Assembly: GCF_000515415.1 (NCBI RefSeq)
Contig: NZ_KI911783.1
Coordinates: 7,984,964-8,048,963, forward strand
Length of the DNA: 64,000 bases
From: Bradyrhizobium sp. WSM1417
GTDB lineage: Bacteria > Pseudomonadota > Alphaproteobacteria > Rhizobiales > Xanthobacteraceae
Direction: 5' to 3'
Shown here piece by piece: positions 36,590-45,438 of this stretch (the stretch's first letter is position 1; each line of letters starts with the position of its first letter). A model generated the notes under the pieces. It saw nothing but the letters and a program-made list of their open reading frames with translations, was not told where the DNA came from and searched no databases. The position numbers and the translations under genes are program-made.

Positions 36590-36830
36590 TATTTTCTTTT
36601 TTAGGTTGCGAGACGAAGGAGCATACCCGATACGGGCGGGCCTCCGAAAGTGGCGGGGACTTCGATAGTCTTGGGATTTCGTTCTTGCTCTCTTGAGATT
36701 GGCTTGCCAAGCGCGGCAGCGCCGCTGATTTTGGCCTTGCCAACGTCGCGCTATATGCAAGAACTTCGCCAAGTTCGGGCGCAGCTCTATCATTCGAAGA
36801 GCGCCCGGTACAGGGCGCCGGGGGACCATC

Positions 36831-38210
36831 ATGGCCAAGCAGATCAGGCTCAATGCATTTGCGATGAATTGCGTCGCACACCAATCACCGGGCTTGTGGA
36901 CCCATCCGCGCGACCGCACTGCCGAATATAATCGCCTGCCCTACTGGATCGACCTTGCCAGAACACTGGAGCGCGGCCGTTTCGACGGGCTGTTCCTGGC
37001 TGACGTGCTCGGCGTCTATGACGTCTACGGCAACAGTCCTGACGCAGCCTTGCGCAATGCAGCCCAGTCGCCCTCGAACGATCCGCTGCTGCTGCTGTCG
37101 GCAATGGCGGCGGTGACGCAGAATCTCGGCTTCGGCGTCACCAGCAATCTCTCCTTCGAGCCGCCCTATCCGTTCGCGCGGCGCATGTCGACGCTCGATC
37201 ATCTCACCGAGGGACGTATCGGCTGGAACGTCGTCACCGGCTATCTCGACAGCGCCGCGCGCGGCGCCGGCAAGGACAAGCAGATCGGGCACGACGACCG
37301 CTACGAGATCGCGGACGAATATATGGAGGTCGTCTACAAGCTCTGGGAAGGAAGCTGGGAGGACGACGCCGTGCTGCGCGACCGCACGCGCGGCATTTTC
37401 ACCGATCCCTCAAAAGTTCATCGCGTCAACCACGAGGGCGCGAACTGGCGCATCAACAACACCATCCATCTCAGCGAGCCGTCGCCGCAGCGCACGCCGG
37501 TGCTGTACCAGGCCGGCACCTCGCCGCGCGGACGGAAGTTCGCGGCACAGCACGCCGAATGCGTGTTCATGTCGGGGCCGTCGGCCAAGGTGATCGCGCC
37601 GCGGGTGTCGGCGATCCGTCAGGAGGCCGCCGCTTTCGGGCGCAATCCGGCGGAAATCCTGATGTTCTCGATGATGACGATCATCCTCGGGCGGACGGAG
37701 GCCGAGGCGAACGAAAAATACGCCGACTATCGCCGCCACATCAGCCCCGAAGGCGCGCTCGCGCTGATGTCGGGATGGACCGGAATCGACTTCTCCGGCT
37801 ACGAGCTCGATCAGCAGGTGCGCCATGTTCAGAACGATGCCGGCCGCAGCGCACTCGATAACGTCACCCGCGCCGATCCCGATCGCGTCTGGACCGTGCG
37901 CGACGTCATCGAGCATGTCGGCGTCGGCGGCGCCGGTCCCGTCGTGGTCGGCACGCCGGAGATGGTCGCTGACAAGATCGAGGCGTGGTTCGAGGCGACC
38001 GATGTCGACGGCCTCAATGTCGCCTTCGCGATTTCACCCGGCGATTTCGAGGACATCGCCGACATGCTGGTGCCGGAGCTGACGCGGCGTGGGCGGTACA
38101 AGGCCGAGTACGCGCGGGGCACGCTGCGGGAGAAGCTGTTTGGTGACGGGCGGGCGCGGCTGGGTGCGCCGCATCCGGCGGCGAGGTTCAGGGTGGGGAA
38201 GACGGGGTAA
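36831..38210 (+). CDS. LLM class flavin-dependent monooxygenase (second, NtaA/DszA type)
   Basis: A 459-residue luciferase-like TIM barrel, paralogous to the protein at 18301. Segments include RFDGLFLADVLGVYDVYG, GFGVTSNLSFEPPYPFARRMSTLDHLTEGRIGWNVVTGYLDSAARG in outline, TPVLYQAGTSPRGRKFAAQHAECVF and a C-terminal IADMLVPELTRRGRYK. This is the classical NtaA/SnaA/DszA group, which needs FMNH2 from a partner flavin reductase. GGGGGA precedes the ATG. It is divergent from the M20 peptidase across 241 bases. The target compound is unknown. Confidence 0.92.
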   Translation: MAKQIRLNAFAMNCVAHQSPGLWTHPRDRTAEYNRLPYWIDLARTLERGRFDGLFLADVLGVYDVYGNSPDAALRNAAQSPSNDPLLLLSAMAAVTQNLGFGVTSNLSFEPPYPFARRMSTLDHLTEGRIGWNVVTGYLDSAARGAGKDKQIGHDDRYEIADEYMEVVYKLWEGSWEDDAVLRDRTRGIFTDPSKVHRVNHEGANWRINNTIHLSEPSPQRTPVLYQAGTSPRGRKFAAQHAECVFMSGPSAKVIAPRVSAIRQEAAAFGRNPAEILMFSMMTIILGRTEAEANEKYADYRRHISPEGALALMSGWTGIDFSGYELDQQVRHVQNDAGRSALDNVTRADPDRVWTVRDVIEHVGVGGAGPVVVGTPEMVADKIEAWFEATDVDGLNVAFAISPGDFEDIADMLVPELTRRGRYKAEYARGTLREKLFGDGRARLGAPHPAARFRVGKTG

Positions 38211-38230
38211 ATTGCGACCACCCCCTCGGT

Positions 38231-38357
38231 GTCGTCCCGGCGAAGGCCGGGACCCATAACCCCAGGGAGCAGTTTAGCGAAGACTGGTCGTTCTGGACCG
38301 GCACCACCCGCAGTCGACAGATCACGCGGTCTGGGTCCTGGCCTTCGCCAGGACGAC
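38231..38357. repeat. Long intergenic palindrome, family A (second copy)
   Basis: Left end GTCGTCCCGGCGAAGGCCGG and right end CCTGGCCTTCGCCAGGACGAC match the element at 20489-20611, with partial similarity in the middle (for example CAGTTT and GGTCGTT). It lies between the convergent LLM monooxygenase and ThDP enzyme genes. Confidence 0.8.
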
Positions 38358-38364
38358 AGCAGGG

Positions 38365-40026
38365 CTACACCTTCCCGTCCACCATCACCTCGATCAGCTT
38401 CGTCCCCGGCCGGCCAAACGCCGACGCCAGCGCCGCCTTCAGCTCGCGGGGATCGCTGACCTTGATCGCCTCGCATCCCAGCGCCTTCGCCACGCCCGCG
38501 AAATCGACCGGCGGATCGACAAAATCCATGCCGACGTAATTGTCGTCGCCGTGGAAGGCGAGCAGACGCTGCTTGATGATGCGGTAGCCGCCATTGTTGG
38601 CAATGACCACATTGAGCGGCAGCTTGTGATGCGCGGCTGTCCACAGCGACTGCATCGAATACATCGCGCTGCCGTCGCCGGAGAAGCAGACCACGGGGCG
38701 ATCGGGATTGGCGATGCTGGCGCCTACGGAAGCCGGCAGGCCCCAGCCGATGCCGCCCGAGGCAAGGCCGTGATAGCCAAAGCGGTCGCGGTGCGCACGC
38801 AGCGCCGTGATCTGGCGGCTCGAGGTGAGGCCTTCGTCGACGAGAATGGCATTGGCGGGCATGGCCTCGACCATTTGCAGCACCAGCCAGTCCGGATCGA
38901 TGGGGCTGCGGTCCGCGGCCTTGCCGATCTGCTCGACCAGCGCGGTACGCCTTGCGGTCCAGTTCTTCGGCGCGAGCTCGGCGAGACGTTGCCTCGCACG
39001 TTGCGCCAGGGCAGCGCCGCCCATCTCCTTCAACACCGGGATCAGCGCACGCAGCGTTTCCTTCAAATCCGCCTTCAGCGCGATCTCGGCACCGTAGTTC
39101 TTGGCGATCTCCCAATCGCCGAGACCGATCTGCACGATGCCAAGCCCTTCCGGCAGCGCGTCGACCTCGCTGTAGACCGACATCCGCAGGGGATCGCCGC
39201 CGAGCGCGATCAAGAGGTCGTACGGCGCAAGCGTGTCGCGCGCGACTTTCTGGACACGAGCCAACGTGCCGACGAAGCTCGGGCTCTCGGAGAGGAAGTG
39301 CGAGCCATAGGGCGTCGAGGATTGGTACGCAGCCGCGCCCAAAAGCTCGGCGAGTTCGGCGGCTTCCTTGAGCGCGTCACTCTTCACCACCTCGTCCATG
39401 GTGACGATCACGGGACGCTCGGCCTTGAGCAGCCGCGCGGCGAACGCCTTGAGTGCCTCATCCGATGGCCTTGTGCGAGCGTCGATGCGGGTGGAGCGGC
39501 CGAGATCGATCCCGGCCTCGCTGTTGAGGATGTCACCGGGCAACGAAATGAATACCGGCCCGGTCGGCGGCGTGGTCGCGACTTTTGCGGCGCGGCGCAC
39601 GATGCGCGGCAGATCCTCGAGCCGCGTCACCTCGACCGCCCATTTCACCAGCGGCTCCGCCATGCGCACCAGCGGGCCGTAGAGCACCGGCTCCATCAGG
39701 CCGTGGCCCTGCTCCTGCTGGCCCGCGGTCAGGATCATCGGCGTGCCGGTGAACTGGGCGTTGTAGAGCGAGCCCATCGCGTTGCCGAGGCCGGGCGCGA
39801 CATGGACGTTGCAGGCGACGAGCTTTCCGGAGGCGCGGCTGTAGCCATCCGCGATCGCCACCACCAGGCTCTCCTGCATCGCCATCACATAGGTGAGATC
39901 AGGGTGGTCCTTCAGCGCATGCATGATCGGCAGTTCGGTGGTGCCGGGATTGCCGAACAGATGCGTGATGCCCTCGTCCTTGAGCAGCGCGAGAAAGGCG
40001 GAGCGGCCGGTGATCTTGTTCTTCAT
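38365..40026 (-). CDS. Thiamine-diphosphate-dependent decarboxylase, benzoylformate-decarboxylase-like
   Basis: A 553-residue ThDP enzyme of the acetolactate synthase/pyruvate decarboxylase fold. The N-terminal FGNPGTTELPIMHAL, the activating Glu in MAMQESLVVAIADGYSRASG and His in CNVHVAPGLGNAMGSL resemble benzoylformate decarboxylase, although its FGNPGS serine is a threonine here. The cofactor motif is GDGSAMYSMQSLWTA ... VIANN near 435-465. ATG 40026 is preceded by GGAGGA, a strong ribosome-binding site, so the longer frame is rejected. It probably decarboxylates a 2-oxo acid to an aldehyde, and the aldehyde dehydrogenase and ene-reductase downstream would fit. The substrate remains inference. 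Confidence 0.9.
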   Translation of the reverse strand: MKNKITGRSAFLALLKDEGITHLFGNPGTTELPIMHALKDHPDLTYVMAMQESLVVAIADGYSRASGKLVACNVHVAPGLGNAMGSLYNAQFTGTPMILTAGQQEQGHGLMEPVLYGPLVRMAEPLVKWAVEVTRLEDLPRIVRRAAKVATTPPTGPVFISLPGDILNSEAGIDLGRSTRIDARTRPSDEALKAFAARLLKAERPVIVTMDEVVKSDALKEAAELAELLGAAAYQSSTPYGSHFLSESPSFVGTLARVQKVARDTLAPYDLLIALGGDPLRMSVYSEVDALPEGLGIVQIGLGDWEIAKNYGAEIALKADLKETLRALIPVLKEMGGAALAQRARQRLAELAPKNWTARRTALVEQIGKAADRSPIDPDWLVLQMVEAMPANAILVDEGLTSSRQITALRAHRDRFGYHGLASGGIGWGLPASVGASIANPDRPVVCFSGDGSAMYSMQSLWTAAHHKLPLNVVIANNGGYRIIKQRLLAFHGDDNYVGMDFVDPPVDFAGVAKALGCEAIKVSDPRELKAALASAFGRPGTKLIEVMVDGKV

Positions 40027-40131
40027 GTTTCCTCCAGAGGCGGACGTTGCCGCAAGGCAGGGCGCATGATGGCCGAAATCGCGGGAGGCGCGCAAGGAAG
40101 CGCGGTCATGGCTGCGTTGCGGGGGAGAGCG

Positions 40132-40635
40132 CTACATCTCCTCGCGCCCCAGCTCGAACGGATCCTCGCCGCCTGCCCGCTTCTTCTTTTTCGAGCGCTG
40201 CCAGACCACACCGGGAAAACCTTTCAACGGCACCAGCGGCTCGCCGGTATAGGTCCATTCCTGCAGCTCCTCGATCGCGATGTGATAGAGCGGCTGGCGG
40301 CCGGTGCGGTCCCTAAACAGCGCACGGGGAATGTTGACCATGTGCGGCCCGCGCGGGCGCTCATATGCGATCGGCGTGCCGCAATGCGCGCAGAAGCTGC
40401 GCGAGGTCTTCGTTGCCTTGTCCTCGTAGCGCGTCAGCGCCGTCTTGCCTGCGGTGATGCGAAACCGCTTCTTCCAGCTTCCGACATAGGTCGCATAGGC
40501 AGCGCCGTGGGCGCGACGGCTGGCGGCGGAGTGATCGTGCCAGGCCCAGCGTGCGGGGACGTCGATCTCGAAGGTGACCTTGCCGCAGAGGCATTGGCCG
40601 GTGGCAACTCCTGCGGCGGCTGCGGCTTTGGCCAT
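40132..40635 (-). CDS. GFA/CENP-V family protein lacking the central cysteine ligands
   Basis: A 167-residue beta-rich protein of the glutathione-dependent formaldehyde-activating (GFA/CENP-V) family. The structural zinc cysteines are kept (GQCLCGKV near the start and FCAHCGTPI later). The second zinc site, normally CHCxxCRR, reads DHSAASRRAHGAA, so three cysteines are Asp, Ser and Ser. I checked this against the DNA around 40510-40560. A highly basic KKKKR segment sits near the C-terminus. The protein probably keeps the fold but not GSH/zinc catalysis of the usual kind. ATG 40635 was chosen because the longer frame runs into a palindromic repeat. Confidence 0.85.
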   Translation of the reverse strand: MAKAAAAAGVATGQCLCGKVTFEIDVPARWAWHDHSAASRRAHGAAYATYVGSWKKRFRITAGKTALTRYEDKATKTSRSFCAHCGTPIAYERPRGPHMVNIPRALFRDRTGRQPLYHIAIEELQEWTYTGEPLVPLKGFPGVVWQRSKKKKRAGGEDPFELGREEM

Positions 40636-40653
40636 GGTGCTTCCCTCCCCGTC

Positions 40654-40731
40654 GTCATTGCGAGCGCAGCGAAGCAATCCAGAGTCTTTCCGGCGAGGCA
40701 GTCTGGATTGCTTCGCTGCGCTCGCAATGAC
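40654..40731. repeat. Perfect 30-bp inverted repeat, family C (GTCATTGCGAGCG type)
   Basis: Bases 40654-40683 and 40702-40731 are exact reverse complements around an 18-base loop. The core GAGCGCAGCGAAGCAATCCA is a widely dispersed intergenic palindrome in alphaproteobacteria. It lies directly upstream of the GFA gene start. It would form a very stable hairpin if transcribed. Confidence 0.85.
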
Positions 40732-40767
40732 GGAGTTTGTGGTGCGATCACGCGACAAATCAAGCTG

Positions 40768-40800
40768 GTCATTCCGGGGCGCGACGAAGTCGCGAGCCCG
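40768..40800. repeat. Partial palindromic element, family D half-site
   Basis: GTCATTCCGGGGCGCGACGAAG followed by CGCGAGCCCG resembles one end of a common rhizobial palindrome, but no matching right arm is present before the stop of the ene-reductase gene at 40815. It looks like a truncated copy. Confidence 0.45.
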
Positions 40801-40814
40801 ACGGAGGTGAAAGC

Positions 40815-41942
40815 TTACGCCGGCGTCAGCTCGTCATACACCGGATAGTCCGTATAGCCCTTCTCCTCGCCGCCGTAGAACGTCGCACGGTTATACGGCG
40901 TGAGAGGGTAGTCGTGCTGCAGGCGGCGCGGCAGATCGGGGTTGGAGATGAAGATGCGGCCGAAGGCGATGAGGTCGGCGTGTCCCTCTGCGATCGCGGC
41001 GTTCGCCGTCTCGCCCGTAAACCCGCCTGCCGTCATCAGCACGCCGCTGTAGAGCGGGCGGAATAGCAGCATCGCCGACGGCACGTTCTGCCAGTTGACT
41101 TCGGCGCGGCCCGAACCGCTGGAGCGCGGTTCGATAAAATGCAGATAGGCAAGACCGAGTTCGTCGAGCGCCTTGACCACATGCGTGTAGAGCGGCATCG
41201 GATCGGGCTCGTCGGAATCATTGGCGATGCCGTGGGGCGACAGCCGCACGCCGACACGGCCCGCGCCCCAGACGTCGATCGCGGCCTGGGTCACTTCGAG
41301 CAGAAGCCGCGCGCGGTTCTCGATCGAGCCGCCATATTGATCGGTGCGCTGGTTGCTGCGTGATTGCAGGAATTGCTCGAGCAGATAGCCGTTGGCGCCG
41401 TGGATCTCGACGCCGTCGAAGCCGGCGGCCAGCGCGTTCTTCGCACCCTGCCTGAACGCCTCGACAATGCCCTTGACCTCGTCCGTCTCCAGCGCGCGCG
41501 GCGTCTCATAGTCGGAGATCCTGCCGTCGGCGGTCATTGCCTTCATGCCTTCGGCCCTGATCGGGATCGCCGAGGCCGAGACCGGCAACTCCCCGCCGTG
41601 GAAGGAGGAATGCGAGACGCGGCCGACATGCCAGAGCTGGAGAAAGATGATGCCGCCCTTGGCGTGCACGGCGTCGACAACCTTGCGCCAGCCCGCGATC
41701 TGCGTCTCCGAATAGATGCCGGGCGTCGCCGGATTACCGCGGCCGTGCGAGAGCACAGGCGAGGCCTCGGCGATGATCAGGCCGCCTGACGTGGCGCGCT
41801 GACCGTAATATTCGGCATTGAGCGGCCGCGGCGAAAAGCTCTCGCGCTCGGCCCGCATGCGCGTCAACGGCGCCATCGCGACGCGGTGCGCGAGCTTGTA
41901 CGGACCGAGCTGCAACGGTTGAAACAACGCCTCGAATTTCAT
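40815..41942 (-). CDS. nemA: Alkene reductase, old yellow enzyme family (NemA-like)
   Basis: A 375-residue FMN TIM barrel. Family marks are HRVAMAPLTRMRA, the FMN region, the substrate-binding His/Asn pair in GVEIHGANGYLLEQFLQSRSNQRTDQYGGSIENRARL, and ADLIAFGRIFISNPDLPRRL near the C-terminus. These NAD(P)H-dependent reductases saturate activated C=C bonds or reduce nitrate esters and maleimides. It lies downstream of the aldehyde dehydrogenase in the same direction, 120 bases away. It may form part of a general detoxification block. Confidence 0.94.
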   Translation of the reverse strand: MKFEALFQPLQLGPYKLAHRVAMAPLTRMRAERESFSPRPLNAEYYGQRATSGGLIIAEASPVLSHGRGNPATPGIYSETQIAGWRKVVDAVHAKGGIIFLQLWHVGRVSHSSFHGGELPVSASAIPIRAEGMKAMTADGRISDYETPRALETDEVKGIVEAFRQGAKNALAAGFDGVEIHGANGYLLEQFLQSRSNQRTDQYGGSIENRARLLLEVTQAAIDVWGAGRVGVRLSPHGIANDSDEPDPMPLYTHVVKALDELGLAYLHFIEPRSSGSGRAEVNWQNVPSAMLLFRPLYSGVLMTAGGFTGETANAAIAEGHADLIAFGRIFISNPDLPRRLQHDYPLTPYNRATFYGGEEKGYTDYPVYDELTPA

Positions 41943-42062
41943 GGTGGCCCCAGAATGGCTTAGGAAGGATGCGCATCATATAGCGAGGGGCGGCCACCAG
42001 GAAAGGCGCCGCCCCGCAAAACCTGATATTCCCTCCCCGCGGAACGCTGGAGAGAACAGGCC

Positions 42063-43559
42063 TTACGCCGTCTTGATCCAGACGGCCTTCACGTTGAGAT
42101 ATTCCTCGACGTGCTGCTTGCCGGATTCGCGGCCGTAGCCGCTCATCTTGTAGCCGCCAAAGGGCACGGCCGGATCCATCGCCTGGTAGCAGTTCACCCA
42201 CACCGAACCGGCACGCAGGCTCTTCGCGACCGCATGCGCCTTGCTGACGTCCCGCGTCCACAGGCCCGAGCCGAGACCGAACGTGGTGGCGTTGGCGCGC
42301 TTGACCAACTCGTCCATATCCTTGAACGCGATCGCGGAGATGACCGGACCAAAAATCTCCTCCTGCGCGATGCGCATATTGTCCTGGACACCCGCGAACA
42401 CCGTCGGCGAGACGAAGAAGCCTTTTGCAAGCGCGCCTTCGGTGACGCGGCCACCGCCGGCGAGCGCCTTGGCGCCTTCCTTCTGGCCGATGTCGAGATA
42501 GCTGGTGACGCGCTCGAGCTGCTGCTCGGACACCAGCGGTCCGATCTGGGTGTTGGGATCGAGGCCGTTGCCGACCTGCAGTTTCTTGCCGAACTCGGCG
42601 ACGCGGCCGACGAATTCCTCGTAGATCGACTGCTCGACGAACAGCCGGGTGCCGGCGCTGCAGATTTGCCCCGAATTGGCAAACACCGCCATCGCGGCGC
42701 CCGGCACGGCCGCATCGAGATCGGCATCCGCGAACACGATATCCGGCGACTTGCCGCCGAGCTCGAGCGAAACACGCTTGAGGTTGCCGGCCGAGGCGCG
42801 GATGATCGACTGGCCGGTGACATGCGAGCCGGTGAAGGCAACCTTGTCGACGTCGTGGTGCGAGGCAAGCGCCGCGCCCGCGGTCTCGCCATAGCCGGGC
42901 ACGACGTTGATGACGCCGGGCGGCACGCCCGCTTCCATCGCGAGCTCGGCGATGCGCAGCGAGGTCAGCGGCGCCTCCTCGGCGGGCTTGAGCACGACGG
43001 TGCAGCCGGTCGCGATCGCCGGACCGATCTTCCAGATTGTCGCAGTCAGCGGACCATTCCAGGGAATGATGGCGCCGACGACGCCGATCGGCTCCTTCAG
43101 CGTGTAGGAAAATATTTCGCCGGGCAGCGAGTTCTCGATGGTCTCGCCGTGGATCGCGGTGGTCTGGCCGGCATAGTAGCGCAACATGCCGACGGCGCGC
43201 AGGCGATAGGCGCGGGTGCGGCTGAGCGGCGCGCCCATGTCGAGCGTGTCGAGCTGCGACAATTCGTCGAAATTCTTCTCGACGAGGTCGGCAAGCTTCA
43301 GGAGCAGGTTCTGCCGCTCGAACGGCTTGACCTTGCTCCACGGCCCTTCGAAGGCGCGGCGGGCGGCAGCGACCGCACGGTCGATGTCTTCCTTGTCGCC
43401 CTCGGCCACGGTTGCGAGCAGTTCGCCGGTCGCCGGGTTGTGGGTCTCGAAGCGCTTGCCTGAGGCAGCATCGACCCACTTCCCGTCGATCAGCATCTGC
43501 TTGTAGGACCCGTTGGCGAATGGATGGCGCGTGATCGGAATAGCCTGCGACACAGCCAT
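42063..43559 (-). CDS. NAD(P)-dependent aldehyde dehydrogenase
   Basis: A 498-residue ALDH. The catalytic Cys lies in FANSGQICSAGTRLF and the general-base Glu in SLELGGKSPDIVFAD. The cofactor loop FTGSHVTGQSII and the PWNGPL segment with Asn for oxyanion stabilisation are also present. ATG 43559 with GGGAG upstream gives the normal family length. The longer open frame to 43763 overlaps the divergent SDR start and is not used. It oxidises an aldehyde to the acid, plausibly the product of the nearby ThDP decarboxylase. It is divergent from the SDR gene at 43755. Confidence 0.94.
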   Translation of the reverse strand: MAVSQAIPITRHPFANGSYKQMLIDGKWVDAASGKRFETHNPATGELLATVAEGDKEDIDRAVAAARRAFEGPWSKVKPFERQNLLLKLADLVEKNFDELSQLDTLDMGAPLSRTRAYRLRAVGMLRYYAGQTTAIHGETIENSLPGEIFSYTLKEPIGVVGAIIPWNGPLTATIWKIGPAIATGCTVVLKPAEEAPLTSLRIAELAMEAGVPPGVINVVPGYGETAGAALASHHDVDKVAFTGSHVTGQSIIRASAGNLKRVSLELGGKSPDIVFADADLDAAVPGAAMAVFANSGQICSAGTRLFVEQSIYEEFVGRVAEFGKKLQVGNGLDPNTQIGPLVSEQQLERVTSYLDIGQKEGAKALAGGGRVTEGALAKGFFVSPTVFAGVQDNMRIAQEEIFGPVISAIAFKDMDELVKRANATTFGLGSGLWTRDVSKAHAVAKSLRAGSVWVNCYQAMDPAVPFGGYKMSGYGRESGKQHVEEYLNVKAVWIKTA

Positions 43560-43754
43560 GGCTGAACTCCCTGTCAATGATTGATTGGCTCGATCTGGGC
43601 GGGATCGTTGGTCGATAGAATACTGCGATGCCGGACAGGCGTAAAGGAGAGGCGTAAAGTCGGCACGGAACGAAGACCTCCCATGCCGACTTGTGCAGGG
43701 TCGCGCGAGTGCCATGATATAGCACGACCGAGCCCCTCCCCCGGAGACCGATCC

Positions 43755-44600
43755 ATGCCGCACCCCGCGATCGTCAAAGACAATGTTGCCGTGATCACCG
43801 GCGGCGCGTCCGGGATCGGATTCGCTGCGGCTTTGGCGTTCGCGCGCGACGGCATGAAGGTGTGTATCGCCGATGTGGATCAGGCGCGGCTGGCGGACGC
43901 CGCAACAAGGCTCTCATCCCTCACGGCCGCCACACATGTGATGACCTTCGCGATCGACGTCAGCAAGGCCGAGAGCGTGACCGAACTGGAGCGCGCCGTG
44001 CGCGAGCGCTTCGGCGGCACCGACATTCTCATGAACAATGCGGGCATCCAGCCCGGCAGCACACTGTTCGGCGATCCCGACAACTGGCAGCGCATCATCG
44101 GCGTCAACATGTGGGGCATCATCAACGGCTCGCGCATTTTCGCGCCCAACATGATCGCGCGCGGCAGGGCGGGCCTCATCATCAACACCGGCTCGAAGCA
44201 GGGCATCACCACCCCGCCCGGCGATCCCGCTTACAACGTCTCCAAGGCCGGCGTGAAGGCTTTTACGGAAGCGCTCCAGCACGAGCTGCGCAACACTGCG
44301 GGTTGCCGCATCACCGCGCATCTGCTGATTCCCGGCTTCGTCTTCACGAACCTTACCGCGAAGGCCCGGACGGAGAAACCTGCGGGCGCCTGGACAGCCG
44401 AGCAGACCGTGGATTTCATGCTGGCGCGGCTGGAGGCCGGCGATTTCTACATCCTGTGCCCCGACAATGACGTCCCGCGCGCGCTCGACGAAAAGCGCAT
44501 GCTGTGGGCCGCCGGCGACATCGTGGAGAACCGCCCGCCGCTGTCACGCTGGCATCCGGACCATGCGGATGCATTCGCGAAGTTCGTGAAGGGGGATTAG
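43755..44600 (+). CDS. Short-chain dehydrogenase/reductase
   Basis: A 281-residue classical SDR. The cofactor motif is VITGGASGIGFA, the Asp in IADVDQARL suggests NAD(H) preference, and NNAGIQPGS is the NAG motif. The serine is in NTGSKQG and the catalytic YNVSK follows. The C-terminus is longer than in many SDRs (WHPDHADAFAKFVKG). ATG 43755 has GGAG 8-12 bases upstream. It is divergent from the aldehyde dehydrogenase and may reduce or oxidise a related alcohol/aldehyde. Confidence 0.93.
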   Translation: MPHPAIVKDNVAVITGGASGIGFAAALAFARDGMKVCIADVDQARLADAATRLSSLTAATHVMTFAIDVSKAESVTELERAVRERFGGTDILMNNAGIQPGSTLFGDPDNWQRIIGVNMWGIINGSRIFAPNMIARGRAGLIINTGSKQGITTPPGDPAYNVSKAGVKAFTEALQHELRNTAGCRITAHLLIPGFVFTNLTAKARTEKPAGAWTAEQTVDFMLARLEAGDFYILCPDNDVPRALDEKRMLWAAGDIVENRPPLSRWHPDHADAFAKFVKGD

Positions 44601-44610
44601 GCTGTTTGAT

Positions 44611-44713
44611 CCTCATGGTGAGGAGCGCGGAACGCGCGTCTCGAACCATGCAGGCCCGGCTGGGGACTCGATCCTTCGAGACGCCCGCTTTCAGCGGGCT
44701 CCTCAGGATGAGG
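44611..44713. repeat. Long intergenic palindrome, family E (CCTCATGGTGAGGAGC type)
   Basis: CCTCATGGTGAGGAGC at the left pairs with GCTCCTCAGGATGAGG at the right, and internal GCGTCTCGAA/TTCGAGACGC arms pair too. It lies between convergent genes (the SDR and the zinc-ribbon gene). This is a further palindrome type distinct from families A-D. Confidence 0.75.
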
Positions 44714-44731
44714 GTTTACATAGGGGGCGCT

Positions 44732-44938
44732 CTACAGCGTCTCTTGCTGATGCCCACAATTCTTGCAGGCGAACTTGATGCGGGTCTGGCCCTTTGGCGC
44801 CTGCACACGGTTCGGGGCGCCGCATTTACCGCAGACGGCCTCGATGCGGGTATCACCCTGCTTGACGACGACGGTTTTCTTTTCCATCGATTCGCGGATC
44901 AGGCGCTCGGCCTCCTCACGCAGGGATTGTTTCGACAA
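44732..44938 (-). CDS. Small zinc-ribbon protein
   Basis: A 68-residue protein. The helical N-terminus (SLREEAERLIRESMEKK) is followed by a four-cysteine ribbon: CGKCGAPNRV and CKNCGHQQ, so two CxxC knuckles about 20 residues apart. No catalytic residues are seen, and a nucleic-acid or protein-binding role is likely. The start is TTG 44938 with GGAG upstream, and an internal ATG at codon 18 is the alternative. The family is unknown to me by name. Confidence 0.75.
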   Translation of the reverse strand: MSKQSLREEAERLIRESMEKKTVVVKQGDTRIEAVCGKCGAPNRVQAPKGQTRIKFACKNCGHQQETL

Positions 44939-45009
44939 AGCTCGTCTCCGCCATAAATGCGGGCGAGGCTTATCCCACCTGCGGCGAAATCACAATCCGA
45001 AACGGCTAC

Positions 45010-45423
45010 TCAGACCTCGACAATCACGTAGCTGTCCTCGACATGCACCGGAAACGTCTCGGCGACATACGGACCCTTCTGGAGTTCCTCGCCTCGCTCC
45101 ACCGCGACCGGATATGACCTAATCTTGACGCGCTTCGGGTCGAACCAGGATTGGCCGTTGCGCATGTCGAACTCCCAGCCATGCCAGGGACAGCGCAGCA
45201 TCTCGCCGACGCGCGAGCGCTGATAGATGCCGGGCTCGGGCGAGGTCAGTCGCGCGACACAGGCCGCCTTCTCCAGCGGCGCGCCTTCGTGCGGACAGCG
45301 GTTCAGCAAAGCGAAGAACTCGCCATTGACGTGGAACACGACAATGTCGCGGCCGGCGACATCGACGACCTTGTTGCCACCGCGTGGGATCTCCGAGGTG
45401 GACGCGACGATGTGACGGGCCAT
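45010..45423 (-). CDS. Rieske [2Fe-2S] ferredoxin-like protein
   Basis: A 137-residue soluble Rieske domain. Cluster ligands are Cys43 and His45 in NRCPHEGAPL and Cys78 and His81 in LRCPWHGWEFD. The spacing is long because of an insert (ACVARLTSPEPGIYQRSRVGE). No oxygenase catalytic domain is attached, so it should act as an electron carrier or as a small oxygenase component. It lies 15 bases downstream of two amidohydrolase genes on the same strand and is probably their operon partner. A matching oxygenase is not encoded nearby. Confidence 0.92.
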   Translation of the reverse strand: MARHIVASTSEIPRGGNKVVDVAGRDIVVFHVNGEFFALLNRCPHEGAPLEKAACVARLTSPEPGIYQRSRVGEMLRCPWHGWEFDMRNGQSWFDPKRVKIRSYPVAVERGEELQKGPYVAETFPVHVEDSYVIVEV

Positions 45424-45438
45424 ACCGTGCAGACCTCC

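Noticed and set aside
20489..38357. Family A palindromes considered as CRISPR or insertion sequence ends
   Set aside because: There are only two copies 18 kb apart, no spacers, no transposase and no target duplications seen.
40654..40731. Considered as a rho-independent terminator
   Set aside because: The 30-bp perfect stem lacks a T-run and matches a dispersed repeat type, so it was recorded as a repeat.
38551..40848. 765-codon plus-strand frame opposite the ThDP enzyme and GFA genes
   Set aside because: It is opposite two genes with clear motifs and good ribosome-binding sites and runs through a palindromic repeat.
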